Below the pieces are notes generated by a model. That model saw nothing but the letters and a program-made list of their open reading frames with translations. It made no database searches and was not told where the DNA came from. The position numbers and the translations under genes were made by a program. From Oceanicoccus sp. KOV_DT_Chl (GTDB lineage: Bacteria > Pseudomonadota > Gammaproteobacteria > Pseudomonadales > Dasaniaceae), in NCBI RefSeq assembly GCF_900120175.1, contig NZ_FQLF01000002.1, positions 1,116,001 to 1,180,000 of the forward strand: 64,000 bases of DNA, given 5' to 3'. Positions 35,557 to 45,391 of the stretch are shown here, one piece after another (the first letter of the stretch is position 1; each line of letters begins with the position of its first letter).

Positions 35557-37841
35557 ATGAAAAACCATGTCCAACACTCAAGCACCCCACCAATCAGCCG
35601 GGGCGGGCTCAAACATCCGTTCAACAAGCTTGCGCTAGCCATTGGCATTATCGCCAGTGTCGGCGCGGCTAGCCAACTACAGGCACAAGAGGCGCGCCGA
35701 GGGAGTAGCGCGGCGCTACTGGAGGAAGTACTGGTAACTGCTCGTAAGCGTGCAGAGAATTCACAAGATGTACCATTGTCGATTTCCGCCTATGGCGCAG
35801 ACCAGATTGAAACCCTAAAAGTTCGGGATTTAAGCAACCTGTCTGTAGGCATGCCCAATGTTGCTCTGGATGACGGCGCTTCAGCACGCGGCTACGCTAA
35901 CTTTTCTATTCGCGGCTTAGGCATTAGCAGCTCGATCTTATCTATTGATCCCACTGTCGGTGTGTTTATTGATGGCGTCTATATGGGCGTTCCCTCAGGT
36001 ATGGTATTCGATGTATTTGATCTTGAGCGTATTGAAGTGTTGCGCGGCCCACAAGGTACGCTGTTTGGCCGCAACGTTACCGGTGGCGCCGTATTGATGA
36101 ATACCAAAAAGCCTAGTGAAGAGTTTGAAGCTTCCATTAAAGCGGCTGTTGATGGTGGCGGCGATGGCGATGGATTGAATAAATATCTGATGGGTACGGT
36201 TAGCGGCCCCATAACCGATACGTTCGCCGCCAAATTTACCGCTTACTATAACGACGATGACGGCTGGTTTGAAAATCAAGCCACCGGTGACGACTTCGGC
36301 GCCGTAGAGCAAACCATGTTTCGAACAGTCGGTGTGCTGAAACCCAGCAGCGAAACTGAGTTAATCCTGCGTTGGGAACACGCTGTAAACGACAGCGACG
36401 GACCCGCTGGGCAGAACCACGTCAATGGCTCAGGGTGGCAGGTGTTGTTACCAGTTTTGATCGGGACAGCCATGACTTATCCATCGATGAAGAAGGCTTC
36501 TATGATACCGAGACCGACTTCGTGACTTTTGAAATAAATCAGGATGTCGCCTTTGGTAACGGTACCATCACTAATATTTTTGGCTGGAGAACCTACGAAG
36601 CCGATAGCTTCGGCGATATTGACAGTCAGCCGGTGTGGATCTTCCACTCAAAGTCATGGACCGAAACCGAACAATACAGTAATGAATTACGCTACAGCGG
36701 TGTCTTCGCTGATAAAGCGCATGTCACTGCCGGTTTATACTATTTTAAACTCGATGTTGATTATCACGAACGTCGCCTGATAGCCGGAGGCGCTAACGTA
36801 TTTGATGGCGGCGGTTATTACAATGTAGAGACAAAAGCTGTTTTTGCTGCAGTGGATTATGACCTTAGTGATACCCTGATACTTAATGCGGGCTTACGCT
36901 ATACCTATGAAGAAAAAGGAGCAAAGATCGTTTCACTGAGCCAAAATATTTCTGGACCAGCAGGCCCCACCTGCAACCTTGTCAGCCCTGAGGCAGGCGA
37001 AGCAACGTGTACTCCTGATTTCGTTGACGATGATAACTGGAGCAGCGTATCTCCCAAACTAGGCCTCACATACAACCTTTCCCAGGACGCCCGCATCTAT
37101 GCCCACTGGACACGTGGTTATCGCTCCGGTGGCTATAACTTACGCAATACGTCTTTTGATCCCGTTGATACACCGGGGCCATTTGATGAAGAAATTGTCG
37201 ACAATTATGAAATTGGCTACAAATCTGAATACGGACGCGGTCGTTTCAATGCCACAGCATTCTATAACCAAGTTGAAGACATGCAGCGCGAGCTTAATAC
37301 CGCAGGTCCCATTGGTACCATTCAGTTAATCCGTAACACTGCCGACGCAGACATCTTCGGCATTGAGCTTGATGGCGCCTTTGCCCTCAGCGACAACCTG
37401 CTATTAACCTCCTCTATAGGTTGGTTGGATGCCGAATACACCAAAGTGAAAGCGGACTTGAACGGGGTCGATGGCATCAACAGTGCCGACAAAGCGCTCG
37501 ACCTGCCCCGTGCGGCTGAATTGACTTACAGCGTTGGTCTAAACCACGATTTAAACTTAGGCGACTGGGGCTATATGAGCTCCCGTATCAGCTATGCCTA
37601 CCGGGATGATTCGGCGTATACCGATGATAATCTTGGCGTTATCAATGATCAGAAAATTCTCGATGCCGGCATTGATTTCCATAGCAGCGACAACCACTGG
37701 ATCTTTGGTCTGTATGGTAAAAACCTGCTAAACGATGTGAAGCACGGTGGCGATACGCAACTACCTGACTCCATGGGCGGCACCTTCGCGCCACTGGCGA
37801 AAGGTCAAATCATCGGCGCCGAAGTCACCTATAACTTTTAA
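35557..37841 (+). CDS. TonB-dependent receptor, frameshifted
   Basis: About 762 residues when repaired. Signal peptide (LALAIGIIASVGAASQLQAQ), TonB box-like LEEVLVTARKR, plug domain (DVPLSISAYGADQIE to GTLFGRNVTGGAVLM) and a 22-strand barrel ending in YNF. Takes up a large or hydrophobic nutrient across the outer membrane. Start is ATG 35557 (CAGGAGACACAG upstream). The frame breaks at about 36438-36446; one added base joins NHVNGSG to AGVVTSFDRDSHD. A terminator follows the stop. Linkage to acyl-CoA genes suggests a lipid- or terpene-like substrate. Confidence 0.85.
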
Positions 37842-37875
37842 CTGTCGCGGCAGCAGTTAATCGTTCGTAACGAAC

Positions 37876-37930
37876 AAGCGGTGTACGCCCCAACCAACTG
37901 AAGGATCAGTTGGGTACACCGCTTTCTTTA
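37876..37930 (+). terminator. Long-stem terminator after the TonB receptor gene
   Basis: AAGCGGTGTAC (37876-37886) pairs with GTACACCGCTT (37914-37924), and inside it CCAACTGA pairs with TCAGTTGG. A T-rich tail follows. Confidence 0.75.
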
Positions 37931-38008
37931 TTCAGCAACAACCATCGCAAACGTCCCGCTGAACAATTTTATGCCAGCAATAGCGAGTCGTTTTTTTGGA
38001 GTCAATTA

Positions 38009-39583
38009 ATGAACGTCGGCCAGACTGTTATTGAAGTGTTTGAGCAAGCCTGCCAACGCTATCCGCATAACCCTGCATTTACTTGCCTCGGGCATACCCT
38101 TAATTACAGTGAAATCAATCAACTAAGCCGCCACTTCAGCGCTTATTTACAACATTGCACCGGGTTACAGCCGGGCGATCGTATCGCCGTGCAATTACCG
38201 AATTTATTACAGTACCCGGTAGTTATTTTCGGCGCGCTGCGCGCGGGCTTGATTGTGGTGAATACCAATCCTTTATACACCGCCAGAGAAATGTTGCACC
38301 AGTTTACGGACTCCGGCGCCAAAGCGTTAATTACGTTGCAGACGATGAGTGAAACAGCAATAACTATTGCCCATCAGTGCGCAATCGAAACCGTCATTGT
38401 TACCGATCCACTGGATCTGCACACTGCGCCGGATAATGAAACTAACCCCAAAGCTGTAGATACAAACGGCATCAGCGTCACCACGCTGCGCAATGTACTA
38501 ACCCAAGGTAGCACCTTAACGGTAGAACCGGTCGACATCGAACCCGAGCAAATAGCCACCTTGCAATATACCGGTGGCACTACCGGTGTCGCCAAAGGGG
38601 CAATGTTAAGCCACCGCAATCTGGTTGCGAACACCCGGCAATTTACCCAGCGCGCGATTGAACATTTTCGCGAGGGCATGGAAATTTATGTCACTCCTTT
38701 ACCGCTCTATCATATCTACGCATTTTCTATTCATCTGATCGGCATGTTATCTCGCGGCGGGCACAATCTGCTGATCCCCAACCCCCGCGACATTGATGCG
38801 CTGGTCGCCGCGATCAAACCCTTCCGCTTCACCGGTTTTGTTGGCATTAATACTTTATTTAAAGCACTGTGCCTGCATCAGGGGTTCAGGCAATTGGATT
38901 TTAGTGCCTTGATCAGCACCTCCGCCGGCGGCATGGCGTTAACACCGGACTGCAGTGAAAAATGGCTGGCGCTAACCGGGGTAACCATTTCTGAAGGCTA
39001 TGGCATGACCGAAACCTCACCGGTGATTTCATCCAACCCGCCCGGCCAGGTCCAGGTAGGCACCGTTGGCCTGCCGATGCCAGACACTGAAATAAAAGTC
39101 ATCGATGATCGCGGTAACACTTTGCCGGTCGATACAGCCGGCGAGTTATGTGTGCGTGGCCCGCAAGTGATGCAGGGCTATTGGCAACGCCCCGAAGCAA
39201 CTGCGGAAGTATTATCCGCAGAGGGCTGGTTAAAAACCGGCGATATTGCGCTAATCCAGGCGGACGGTTATTTGCGCATTGTCGACCGACTGAAAGATAT
39301 GATTGTGGTGTCAGGATTCAATGTATATCCGAATGAAATTGAAGCTATCGCCAGCATGCATCCTTCCGTATTGGAATGCGCAGCCATTGCCACCCCCAGT
39401 GAAAAAACCGGCGAAGCAATCAAGTTGTTAGTCGTTGCCAGCGATGAAGATTTCGACAGCCAACATTTGCGAGATTTTTTACGCACGCAATTAACCGGCT
39501 ACAAAGTCCCTGCGCTCATCGAGTTGATCAAGGAGCTACCGAAAAGCAATGTAGGAAAAATTCTACGACGGGAATTACGCTGA
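38009..39583 (+). CDS. Acyl-CoA ligase (long-chain fatty acid-CoA ligase-like)
   Basis: 524 residues from ATG 38009 (GGAG upstream); the frame extends to 37910 but that part overlaps the terminator. AMP-binding motif YTGGTTGVAKGAMLSH, GYGMTETSP, hinge Asp in DRLKDMIVVSG, and catalytic Lys in KSNVGKILRREL. Activates a carboxylic acid with ATP and CoA, the entry step before the dehydrogenase and thiolase of this island. Confidence 0.92.
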   Translation: MNVGQTVIEVFEQACQRYPHNPAFTCLGHTLNYSEINQLSRHFSAYLQHCTGLQPGDRIAVQLPNLLQYPVVIFGALRAGLIVVNTNPLYTAREMLHQFTDSGAKALITLQTMSETAITIAHQCAIETVIVTDPLDLHTAPDNETNPKAVDTNGISVTTLRNVLTQGSTLTVEPVDIEPEQIATLQYTGGTTGVAKGAMLSHRNLVANTRQFTQRAIEHFREGMEIYVTPLPLYHIYAFSIHLIGMLSRGGHNLLIPNPRDIDALVAAIKPFRFTGFVGINTLFKALCLHQGFRQLDFSALISTSAGGMALTPDCSEKWLALTGVTISEGYGMTETSPVISSNPPGQVQVGTVGLPMPDTEIKVIDDRGNTLPVDTAGELCVRGPQVMQGYWQRPEATAEVLSAEGWLKTGDIALIQADGYLRIVDRLKDMIVVSGFNVYPNEIEAIASMHPSVLECAAIATPSEKTGEAIKLLVVASDEDFDSQHLRDFLRTQLTGYKVPALIELIKELPKSNVGKILRRELR

Positions 39584-39589
39584 TTTCTC

Positions 39590-39632
39590 CCCGTGCGGTT
39601 GTGATACATCCAGGGCAACGCACGGTTTTTTA
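39590..39632 (+). terminator. Terminator after the acyl-CoA ligase gene
   Basis: CCGTGCG (39591-39597) pairs with CGCACGG (39619-39625), followed by six Ts. Confidence 0.7.
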
Positions 39633-39876
39633 TTCACCACCACAATTATTTGAAGCCTTATTTTTAGCTTATCGAAAATAATCACTTAAATATTATTGTT
39701 AATTAACCTGATGCTTTAAAAAATAGCCATTTAACCCATGAATGTATTTGTTATAGCATCTGAAGAATTCGGATATTGCGTTACTGCGCACGATCAGCGA
39801 TGGTGTTACGCTGCTTTAGGTAGATGACTTTGACTGCCTGCTACCACACGTTTTTAACAACAGGAAAAATGACACT

Positions 39877-40854
39877 ATGAAAGCCATTGTCTGCAACACC
39901 TTCGCACCGCTCGAGCAATTACAATACACTGAAGTCGCCGACCCTGTTGCCGCAGCCAAAGAGATCGTGATTGCAGTTAAGGCTGCCGGCGTTAATTATC
40001 CCGATGCTTTAATCGTGCAGGGACTCTATCAGGACAAACCACCACTGCCTTTTATTCCTGGCATTGAATGCGCTGGCGAAATTTTTGCCATTGGTGAGCA
40101 AGTCACTGGTTTCTCCATCGGCACCCGTGTCATCGGTTTTAGCTCCAACTACGGCGCCTATGCTGAAAAAGTGGCTTGCCCTGCCCACAATGTTATCCTT
40201 ATTCCGGACGACTTAAGCTTTGTCGATGCAGCCAATTTAGCCTGCGCCCACGGCACCGCCCATCACGCCTTGAAGCAACGCGGCAACCTGCAAGCGGGAG
40301 AAACTTTATTGGTACTGGGCGCTGCTGGCGGCACCGGTGTTGCCGCAGTACAAATCGGCAAAGCCATGGGCGCACGGGTAATTGCAGCCTGTTCCAGCGC
40401 CGACAAACTGGCGATAGCCGAGGCCAATGGCGCAGATGTGCTGATCAACTATAGTGAACAGGATCTACGCACAACACTGAAAGAGATTACTGGCGGCAAA
40501 GGGATTGATGTCGTGTTCGACCCGGTAGGTGGAGAGGCTTTTAATGCCTGCAGCCGCAGCATGGCACGCAATGGTCGATTATTAATTATCGGTTTTGCCA
40601 GTGGTCAAATTCCACAACTGACACTTAATCTACCGTTAGTAAAAGAGTACAGTGTTAGCGGCGTTTTCTGGGGCAGTTTTACCCAGCACGAACCCGCGGT
40701 ATTTGCAGACAATATGCAGGAGCTTTTTCAATGGCACCACGACAAAAAAATTCATGTTATCACCGATGGCGAGTTTGCATTATCCGCAACGGCTATCGCA
40801 TTGACTCAGGTCATGCAACGTCAGGTAAAAGGTAAGCTGGTACTCATTCCCTAA
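39877..40854 (+). CDS. Quinone oxidoreductase-type MDR enzyme
   Basis: 325 residues, zinc-free medium-chain reductase. NADPH loop LGAAGGTGVAAVQIGKAMG; GVNYPDALIVQGLYQ near the N-terminus marks the quinone oxidoreductase/enoyl reductase branch. It may reduce an enone or 2-enoyl-CoA. First of three clustered reductases; 33 bases before the next gene. Confidence 0.9.
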   Translation: MKAIVCNTFAPLEQLQYTEVADPVAAAKEIVIAVKAAGVNYPDALIVQGLYQDKPPLPFIPGIECAGEIFAIGEQVTGFSIGTRVIGFSSNYGAYAEKVACPAHNVILIPDDLSFVDAANLACAHGTAHHALKQRGNLQAGETLLVLGAAGGTGVAAVQIGKAMGARVIAACSSADKLAIAEANGADVLINYSEQDLRTTLKEITGGKGIDVVFDPVGGEAFNACSRSMARNGRLLIIGFASGQIPQLTLNLPLVKEYSVSGVFWGSFTQHEPAVFADNMQELFQWHHDKKIHVITDGEFALSATAIALTQVMQRQVKGKLVLIP

Positions 40855-40887
40855 ACCCATTGTTAAACACCATCACAGGAAGCACTT

Positions 40888-41652
40888 ATGCAAACGGCAC
40901 TATTTGATCTCACTGGAAAAATTGCTCTGGTTACTGGCGCCAGCCGTGGCATTGGCGAAGCTATAGCAAAACTGTTAGCCCAGCAAGGTGCCCATGTTAT
41001 TGTCTCCAGTCGTAAAATTGACGATTGCCAAGCGGTAGCCGATAACATCATTGCCAGCGGTGGTAGCGCAGAAGCACTAGCCTGCCATGTTGGCAATATG
41101 GAAGACATTGAACGCACCTTTTCCACGATAAAAAGCAATCACCCACGGCTGGATATTCTGGTTAACAATGCCGCTACCAATCCTTACTTTGGCCATATTA
41201 TTGATACCGATTTGGCTGTGTTCGAAAAAACCGTAGACGTAAATATTCGCGGCTATTTCTTCATGTCTGTAGAAGCTTGCAAATTAATGCGCGAACAAGG
41301 CAGTGGCGCCATTGTTAACACCGCCTCGGTTAACGCGTTGCAACCAGCTGAGTGGCAAGGTATTTACTCCATCACTAAAGCCGCCGTCGTCAACATGACC
41401 AAAGCTTTCGCCAAAGAGTGTGGACCTCTGGGAATACGAGTTAATGCATTACTACCCGGATTGACGAAAACAAAATTTGCCGGAGCCTTATTTGAGCATA
41501 AGGAAATTTATGACGAGGTACTCAAAACTATTCCACTCAAACGCCATGCCGAACCTGAAGAAATGGCCGGCACAGTCCTGTATCTGGTGTCAGATGCCGG
41601 CAGCTATACCAATGGTGAATGTATTGTAGTAGACGGCGGTATGACAATTTAA
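40888..41652 (+). CDS. Short-chain dehydrogenase/reductase
   Basis: 254 residues. TGASRGIGEA cofactor loop, NNAAT, Ser in NTASVNA, and YSITK with the Tyr/Lys pair; PLKRHAEPEEMAG and VVDGGMTI at the C-terminus. Likely oxidises a hydroxyl to a ketone in the island's beta-oxidation-like route. GGAAG precedes the ATG. 20 bases before the next SDR. Confidence 0.92.
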   Translation: MQTALFDLTGKIALVTGASRGIGEAIAKLLAQQGAHVIVSSRKIDDCQAVADNIIASGGSAEALACHVGNMEDIERTFSTIKSNHPRLDILVNNAATNPYFGHIIDTDLAVFEKTVDVNIRGYFFMSVEACKLMREQGSGAIVNTASVNALQPAEWQGIYSITKAAVVNMTKAFAKECGPLGIRVNALLPGLTKTKFAGALFEHKEIYDEVLKTIPLKRHAEPEEMAGTVLYLVSDAGSYTNGECIVVDGGMTI

Positions 41653-41672
41653 AGCACAAGGAAATTAAGCGT

Positions 41673-42437
41673 ATGAATATCGAAAGTTTTAACAACAAAG
41701 TCATACTCATTACCGGTGCCGCCGGTGGATTTGGAACATTATTAACCGAAAAACTTTCCCGTGCAGGTGCCAAGCTAGTCCTTGGTGATCGAAATACCCT
41801 GGGGCTTGAGCTGCTCATAAAAAACCTGGGGGGAGAGCAACCTAACATTATTTCTCAGTCCTGTGATGTCAGCAAAGAAAGCGAGGTGGCGGCACTGGTT
41901 GCTGCCGCTGTCGATAATTTTGGCCGACTCGATATTGCCATTAACAATGCCGGCATGTCGTCAGTCATGAAATCACTCACTGACACCACCGAGGCCGATA
42001 TGGACCTCAACTTTGCCATTAACACCAAAGGCGTATTCTTTGGGATGAAATACCAAATTCAACAAATGCTAACCCAGGGAGAGGGCATCATTCTTAATGT
42101 CGCATCCAAAGCAGGTATCGGTGGCGCGCCCAAACTGACCGCCTACTCCGCCGCTAAACACGCAGTCGTCGGCATCACCAAAACCGCCGCGTTAGAGTAC
42201 GCTCGCTATAACATCCGTATCAATGCTATCTGTCCTTACTTCAGCCCAACACCGATGGTGACTGACGGTGTTGGGATTAATAGCGATTTGCTGGATATGC
42301 TCGCCAAAGGCTCACCCATGAAACGGCTGGGTGAACCAGAAGAAATGGTGACGGCCATGCTGATGCTGATTGCGCCAGAAAACAGTTATTTAAACGGGCA
42401 AGCCATTGCCGTTGATGGCGGCTCCTCGGCTTTTTAA
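41673..42437 (+). CDS. Short-chain dehydrogenase/reductase
   Basis: 254 residues from ATG 41673 (AAGGAAA upstream; a longer frame overlaps the previous gene). TGAAGGFG cofactor loop, NNAGM, NVASKAG, YSAAKHAV and a C-terminal VDGGSSAF. Sister of the preceding SDR but clearly different in sequence; the two may act on successive hydroxyl groups. Last gene of the island. Confidence 0.92.
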   Translation: MNIESFNNKVILITGAAGGFGTLLTEKLSRAGAKLVLGDRNTLGLELLIKNLGGEQPNIISQSCDVSKESEVAALVAAAVDNFGRLDIAINNAGMSSVMKSLTDTTEADMDLNFAINTKGVFFGMKYQIQQMLTQGEGIILNVASKAGIGGAPKLTAYSAAKHAVVGITKTAALEYARYNIRINAICPYFSPTPMVTDGVGINSDLLDMLAKGSPMKRLGEPEEMVTAMLMLIAPENSYLNGQAIAVDGGSSAF

Positions 42438-42670
42438 CTAACGGGGCACCGTCAGCATCACAGGCACTCAACATAATAAGTTTTACTGGCAGCCCCTTCA
42501 ACTTCAACCAACAACTATTCGCTTGCGACTAATATTTTTTCAGGTTTATTTTAATTGAAGGGATAGACTTTTAAATTATATATCCAGTGAGCCAAAGAAA
42601 ATTTCATAACAATATTCTAACCAAAAAAAGACAATTTTTTCAAAAAGCATTTATGTGATTTCGAAATTTA

Positions 42671-43228
42671 CTAAAACTTGGAATTCCCCCCCCACTTAGT
42701 TTTCGACTTTTTCGCTTTCGGTTTAACTTCGGGCTTCGCCACAGGCTTAGCTAAAGGCTGTAACTCTTTATTGTCACGGTATCTAAACTGCATACCCTGT
42801 AAAAAATTACGCAACACCTGATCCTTGCATTCGCGATAGTGCCTGTGATCTTGCTTGCGAAAAAACGCACTTAATTCATGCTTGCTGAGGACAAAATCTG
42901 CCAATTCCAAAATTTGTAAAATTTCTTCCGCTTGCAAATTGAGAGCGATTTTTAGCTTGGTAAAAATAAGATTATTGCTTAAACGCTTTTCTGGTTTCGG
43001 CTGTTCACCGTCGCGTTTCCCACGCTTCAAATTAATCAGTCCGTTGAGAAAGGTGGCAAGTAAAACATCATTACAAGCTTCAAAGGCGACATCGTCATCT
43101 CTTTTCAACCAATTACTCACCTGCTCGCGAGTAACAACATGGTCAGCCAGACCAAAGATTTTGATCATAGTATTGTCATTTAAATCCAACGCATAACGCA
43201 GGCGGCGTAAAATATCGTTGTTATCCAT
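42671..43228 (-). CDS. DUF1456 family protein (YehS-like)
   Basis: 185 residues made of two repeats of the DUF1456 unit (about 1-70 and 85-155): NNDILRRLRYALDLND and NNLIFTKLKIALNLQ with following ADHV/ADFV. The C-terminal tail is Lys-rich. Function unknown. GGAGGG precedes the ATG. Ten bases after the DUF3622 gene. Confidence 0.88.
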   Translation of the reverse strand: MDNNDILRRLRYALDLNDNTMIKIFGLADHVVTREQVSNWLKRDDDVAFEACNDVLLATFLNGLINLKRGKRDGEQPKPEKRLSNNLIFTKLKIALNLQAEEILQILELADFVLSKHELSAFFRKQDHRHYRECKDQVLRNFLQGMQFRYRDNKELQPLAKPVAKPEVKPKAKKSKTKWGGNSKF

Positions 43229-43238
43229 GTACCCTCCG

Positions 43239-43448
43239 CTATCTGGCGTGTCGCTGATTACGCTCAGCCTGCACTTTCAACAACACTTTTAACTCTGCAT
43301 CAGCCCAGGCTATTGCCTCGGCTTCACTAGCAAAACCTTCCTGGCTTTTAGTAATAGTGGTTTTACGGGTAGTTACCCGGCGAATAATACCCGCCGTCCA
43401 GCTACTGTCCTGCTGGGTGATAAAGGTTTCATACTTTTTGTTGCTCAT
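43239..43448 (-). CDS. DUF3622 family small protein
   Basis: 69 residues, basic. KKYETFITQQDSSWTAGIIRRVT and GFASEAEAIAWADAEL match DUF3622. Function unknown. Cotranscribed with the DUF1456 gene. Confidence 0.8.
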   Translation of the reverse strand: MSNKKYETFITQQDSSWTAGIIRRVTTRKTTITKSQEGFASEAEAIAWADAELKVLLKVQAERNQRHAR

Positions 43449-43615
43449 GGCGTAAATTCCGTTGCTACCAGCTCAAGCGCTGGCTGGGTGATCGAAGAAT
43501 GCGCCTATTTTAAAGGAAACGCTGGCAGATAGCAGAAGAATAATGAGCGAATATCGACGGATAGAGAACTGAGCGACATTGGGCTTAGCCTATACACCAA
43601 GCCATGCCAACAAGT

Positions 43616-44601
43616 TCAGCTTGTCACTGAAGCCATTGCAGGTACAACCTCATCAGCCACCCGCCGTAAATATTTCCAGGCCAGCTCCGCAGGGATGCCA
43701 CCGCACAGTGGATGCAGCGGTAAGCTTCCCCAGGTGTTGATCAATTCAACCGCACCTGCAGCCGTCACCACACGGTACGGCCCCTGCTCATCCCTTAAAT
43801 CCGCGACCGTTTTACTATTCGACACTACCGTAGCTTGCAGGCCGGCCTCATTACTCCACTCACTATAAGAACGCGCATCCGCTAACATATATTCCCCAAT
43901 TTCTTCCCAACCCTGATCAGGATCGGGGTGAACGAAAACTATATTAGGCATGTCATCGGGAGGGATTATACAGGCGCCCGGTTGGTGCCCGGCATCACGG
44001 GCCGCTTGTTGATAAGCCTCCTCTAAACCCGGGCTGCTATTCTGCGCCATAAAACCAAACCATTACGACCGGCACGACGGGCGGCGGGCTTACTGCCACC
44101 GCCCCAAAAAATGGGTGGCATCCCCTGACTAAATGGCTGAGGGGTCACTCGGGGCATGGTTTCTGCCGCGACTGCTTGTTTGAAAACGGCCTGTAACTGC
44201 GCTAATTTCTCATCGGCAATAGCGCCTCGCCTGGCAAAATCCAATCCAAAAAGTTCGTATTCGGCCGGCCGATAACCTATCCCTAACACATAAGCTACGC
44301 GGCCACGGCTGATGTGGTCTAGCACAATCATTTCCTCGGCGAGCCGCACCGGATCATATAAAGGTAACAGTGTCGCCGCTACCAGAATACCAATGTTATT
44401 AGTCACTGCCGACATTGACGAGGCCAGCAATAGTGGCGCTGGAATATAGCCATCAGCAGAAGAGTGGTGCTCTGATACAGCAATTGAAAAACTTTCCTTA
44501 TCATCAGCCCACCGTGCCATTTCTATTGCCGCCTGATACTGACCGGCAATTTGCGTTACCGACATTCCAGGCACCCGCATATCAAATCTCATCATGTACA
44601 T
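43616..44601 (-). CDS. LLM-class flavin-dependent oxidoreductase, frameshifted
   Basis: About 328 residues when repaired: a luciferase-like TIM barrel with EHHSSADGYIPAPLLLAS, GRVAYVLGIGYRPAEYELFG and PPIFWGGGSKPAARRAG. The frame breaks at about 44040-44046 (after GRNGL); one added base continues into FMAQNSSPGLEEAYQQAA and the C-terminal half. F420- or FMN-dependent monooxygenase-like, substrate unknown. The start may be the ATG pair six to nine bases in. Confidence 0.8.
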
Positions 44602-44847
44602 GACTCATCTCCAATTAAAATTTTTATCCAATCTCAGTTATTCGCCACTAAATCTATAATCAAAGCACTAACCATGAGGTAAAGCGCACGATACAAATTA
44701 ATACCCGGCGGCCACTTATACAACCATACCAGAGCTCAGTACACTTAACAGAGGCAAACCGCTACACACTGCCAGAGTAAATCTGGACAGACCATCAAAG
44801 TCGATGACACAATCAACACTCGCCAGAAAAACATCGGACCGCTATTA

Positions 44848-45075
44848 ATGACGATAGATTACAGAAAACTTGGGCCGCAACAGGTCAATCCCATCGGGCT
44901 AGGATGTATGTCACTGTCTTTTATCTATGGCCAGCAACCGACACCCAAAGACAGTGCCGCGTTACTACACCGCGCTCTCGATCCAGGCTATAACCATCTG
45001 GACACCGCCAGACTTTATGACCAAGGTCATAGCGAGGACATGCGTAGCAATATTGAACGCGAAGAGTTTTCTTAA
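44848..45075 (+). pseudogene. Aldo/keto reductase remnant
   Basis: 75 residues matching only the start of an aldo/keto reductase: KLGPQQVNPIGLGCMSLSF and NHLDTARLYDQGHSEDM, which contains the catalytic Asp and Tyr. The sequence then diverges and stops. The catalytic Lys and His and the barrel are absent. A full aldo/keto reductase of another type lies at 62556-63596. Confidence 0.8.
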
Positions 45076-45391
45076 ATAAAGACGTGGGGAAAATAAAGCT
45101 CTCCGATGCTATCTATTTACATAAAAATCAAATGATGAAGGGTGAAAATATCAACCTGAAAAACAGCTATTTTTCTCATACCCCCTAAATGCTATACACC
45201 ACGTACTATGCAATTAAAACAGCGCTTCACTACAACTTTACGTAATAAATATCCAGGCCGTTATCTTTCAGTAAATATCTATTGACCTTGAGCCATATAA
45301 TCATTAGCTTTCTCCTTTAATACACTAAATCTCCTATCAGGCTCTCCCCTTAACGCCCCAGCGAGTTAATTCAAGCAAAGACAGGAGCGCG
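45076..45391. other. Gap after the aldo/keto reductase remnant
   Basis: 316 bases; no further reductase sequence, repeat or RNA recognised. Must contain the promoter of the MHYT kinase. Confidence 0.4.

Noticed and set aside
35524-37841. Two separate TonB-receptor genes
   Set aside because: The plug lies in one frame and the barrel in the next, contiguous across a single-base break; one gene.
44023-44601. A short stand-alone LLM protein beside a second unknown gene
   Set aside because: The downstream frame continues the same barrel after one added base.
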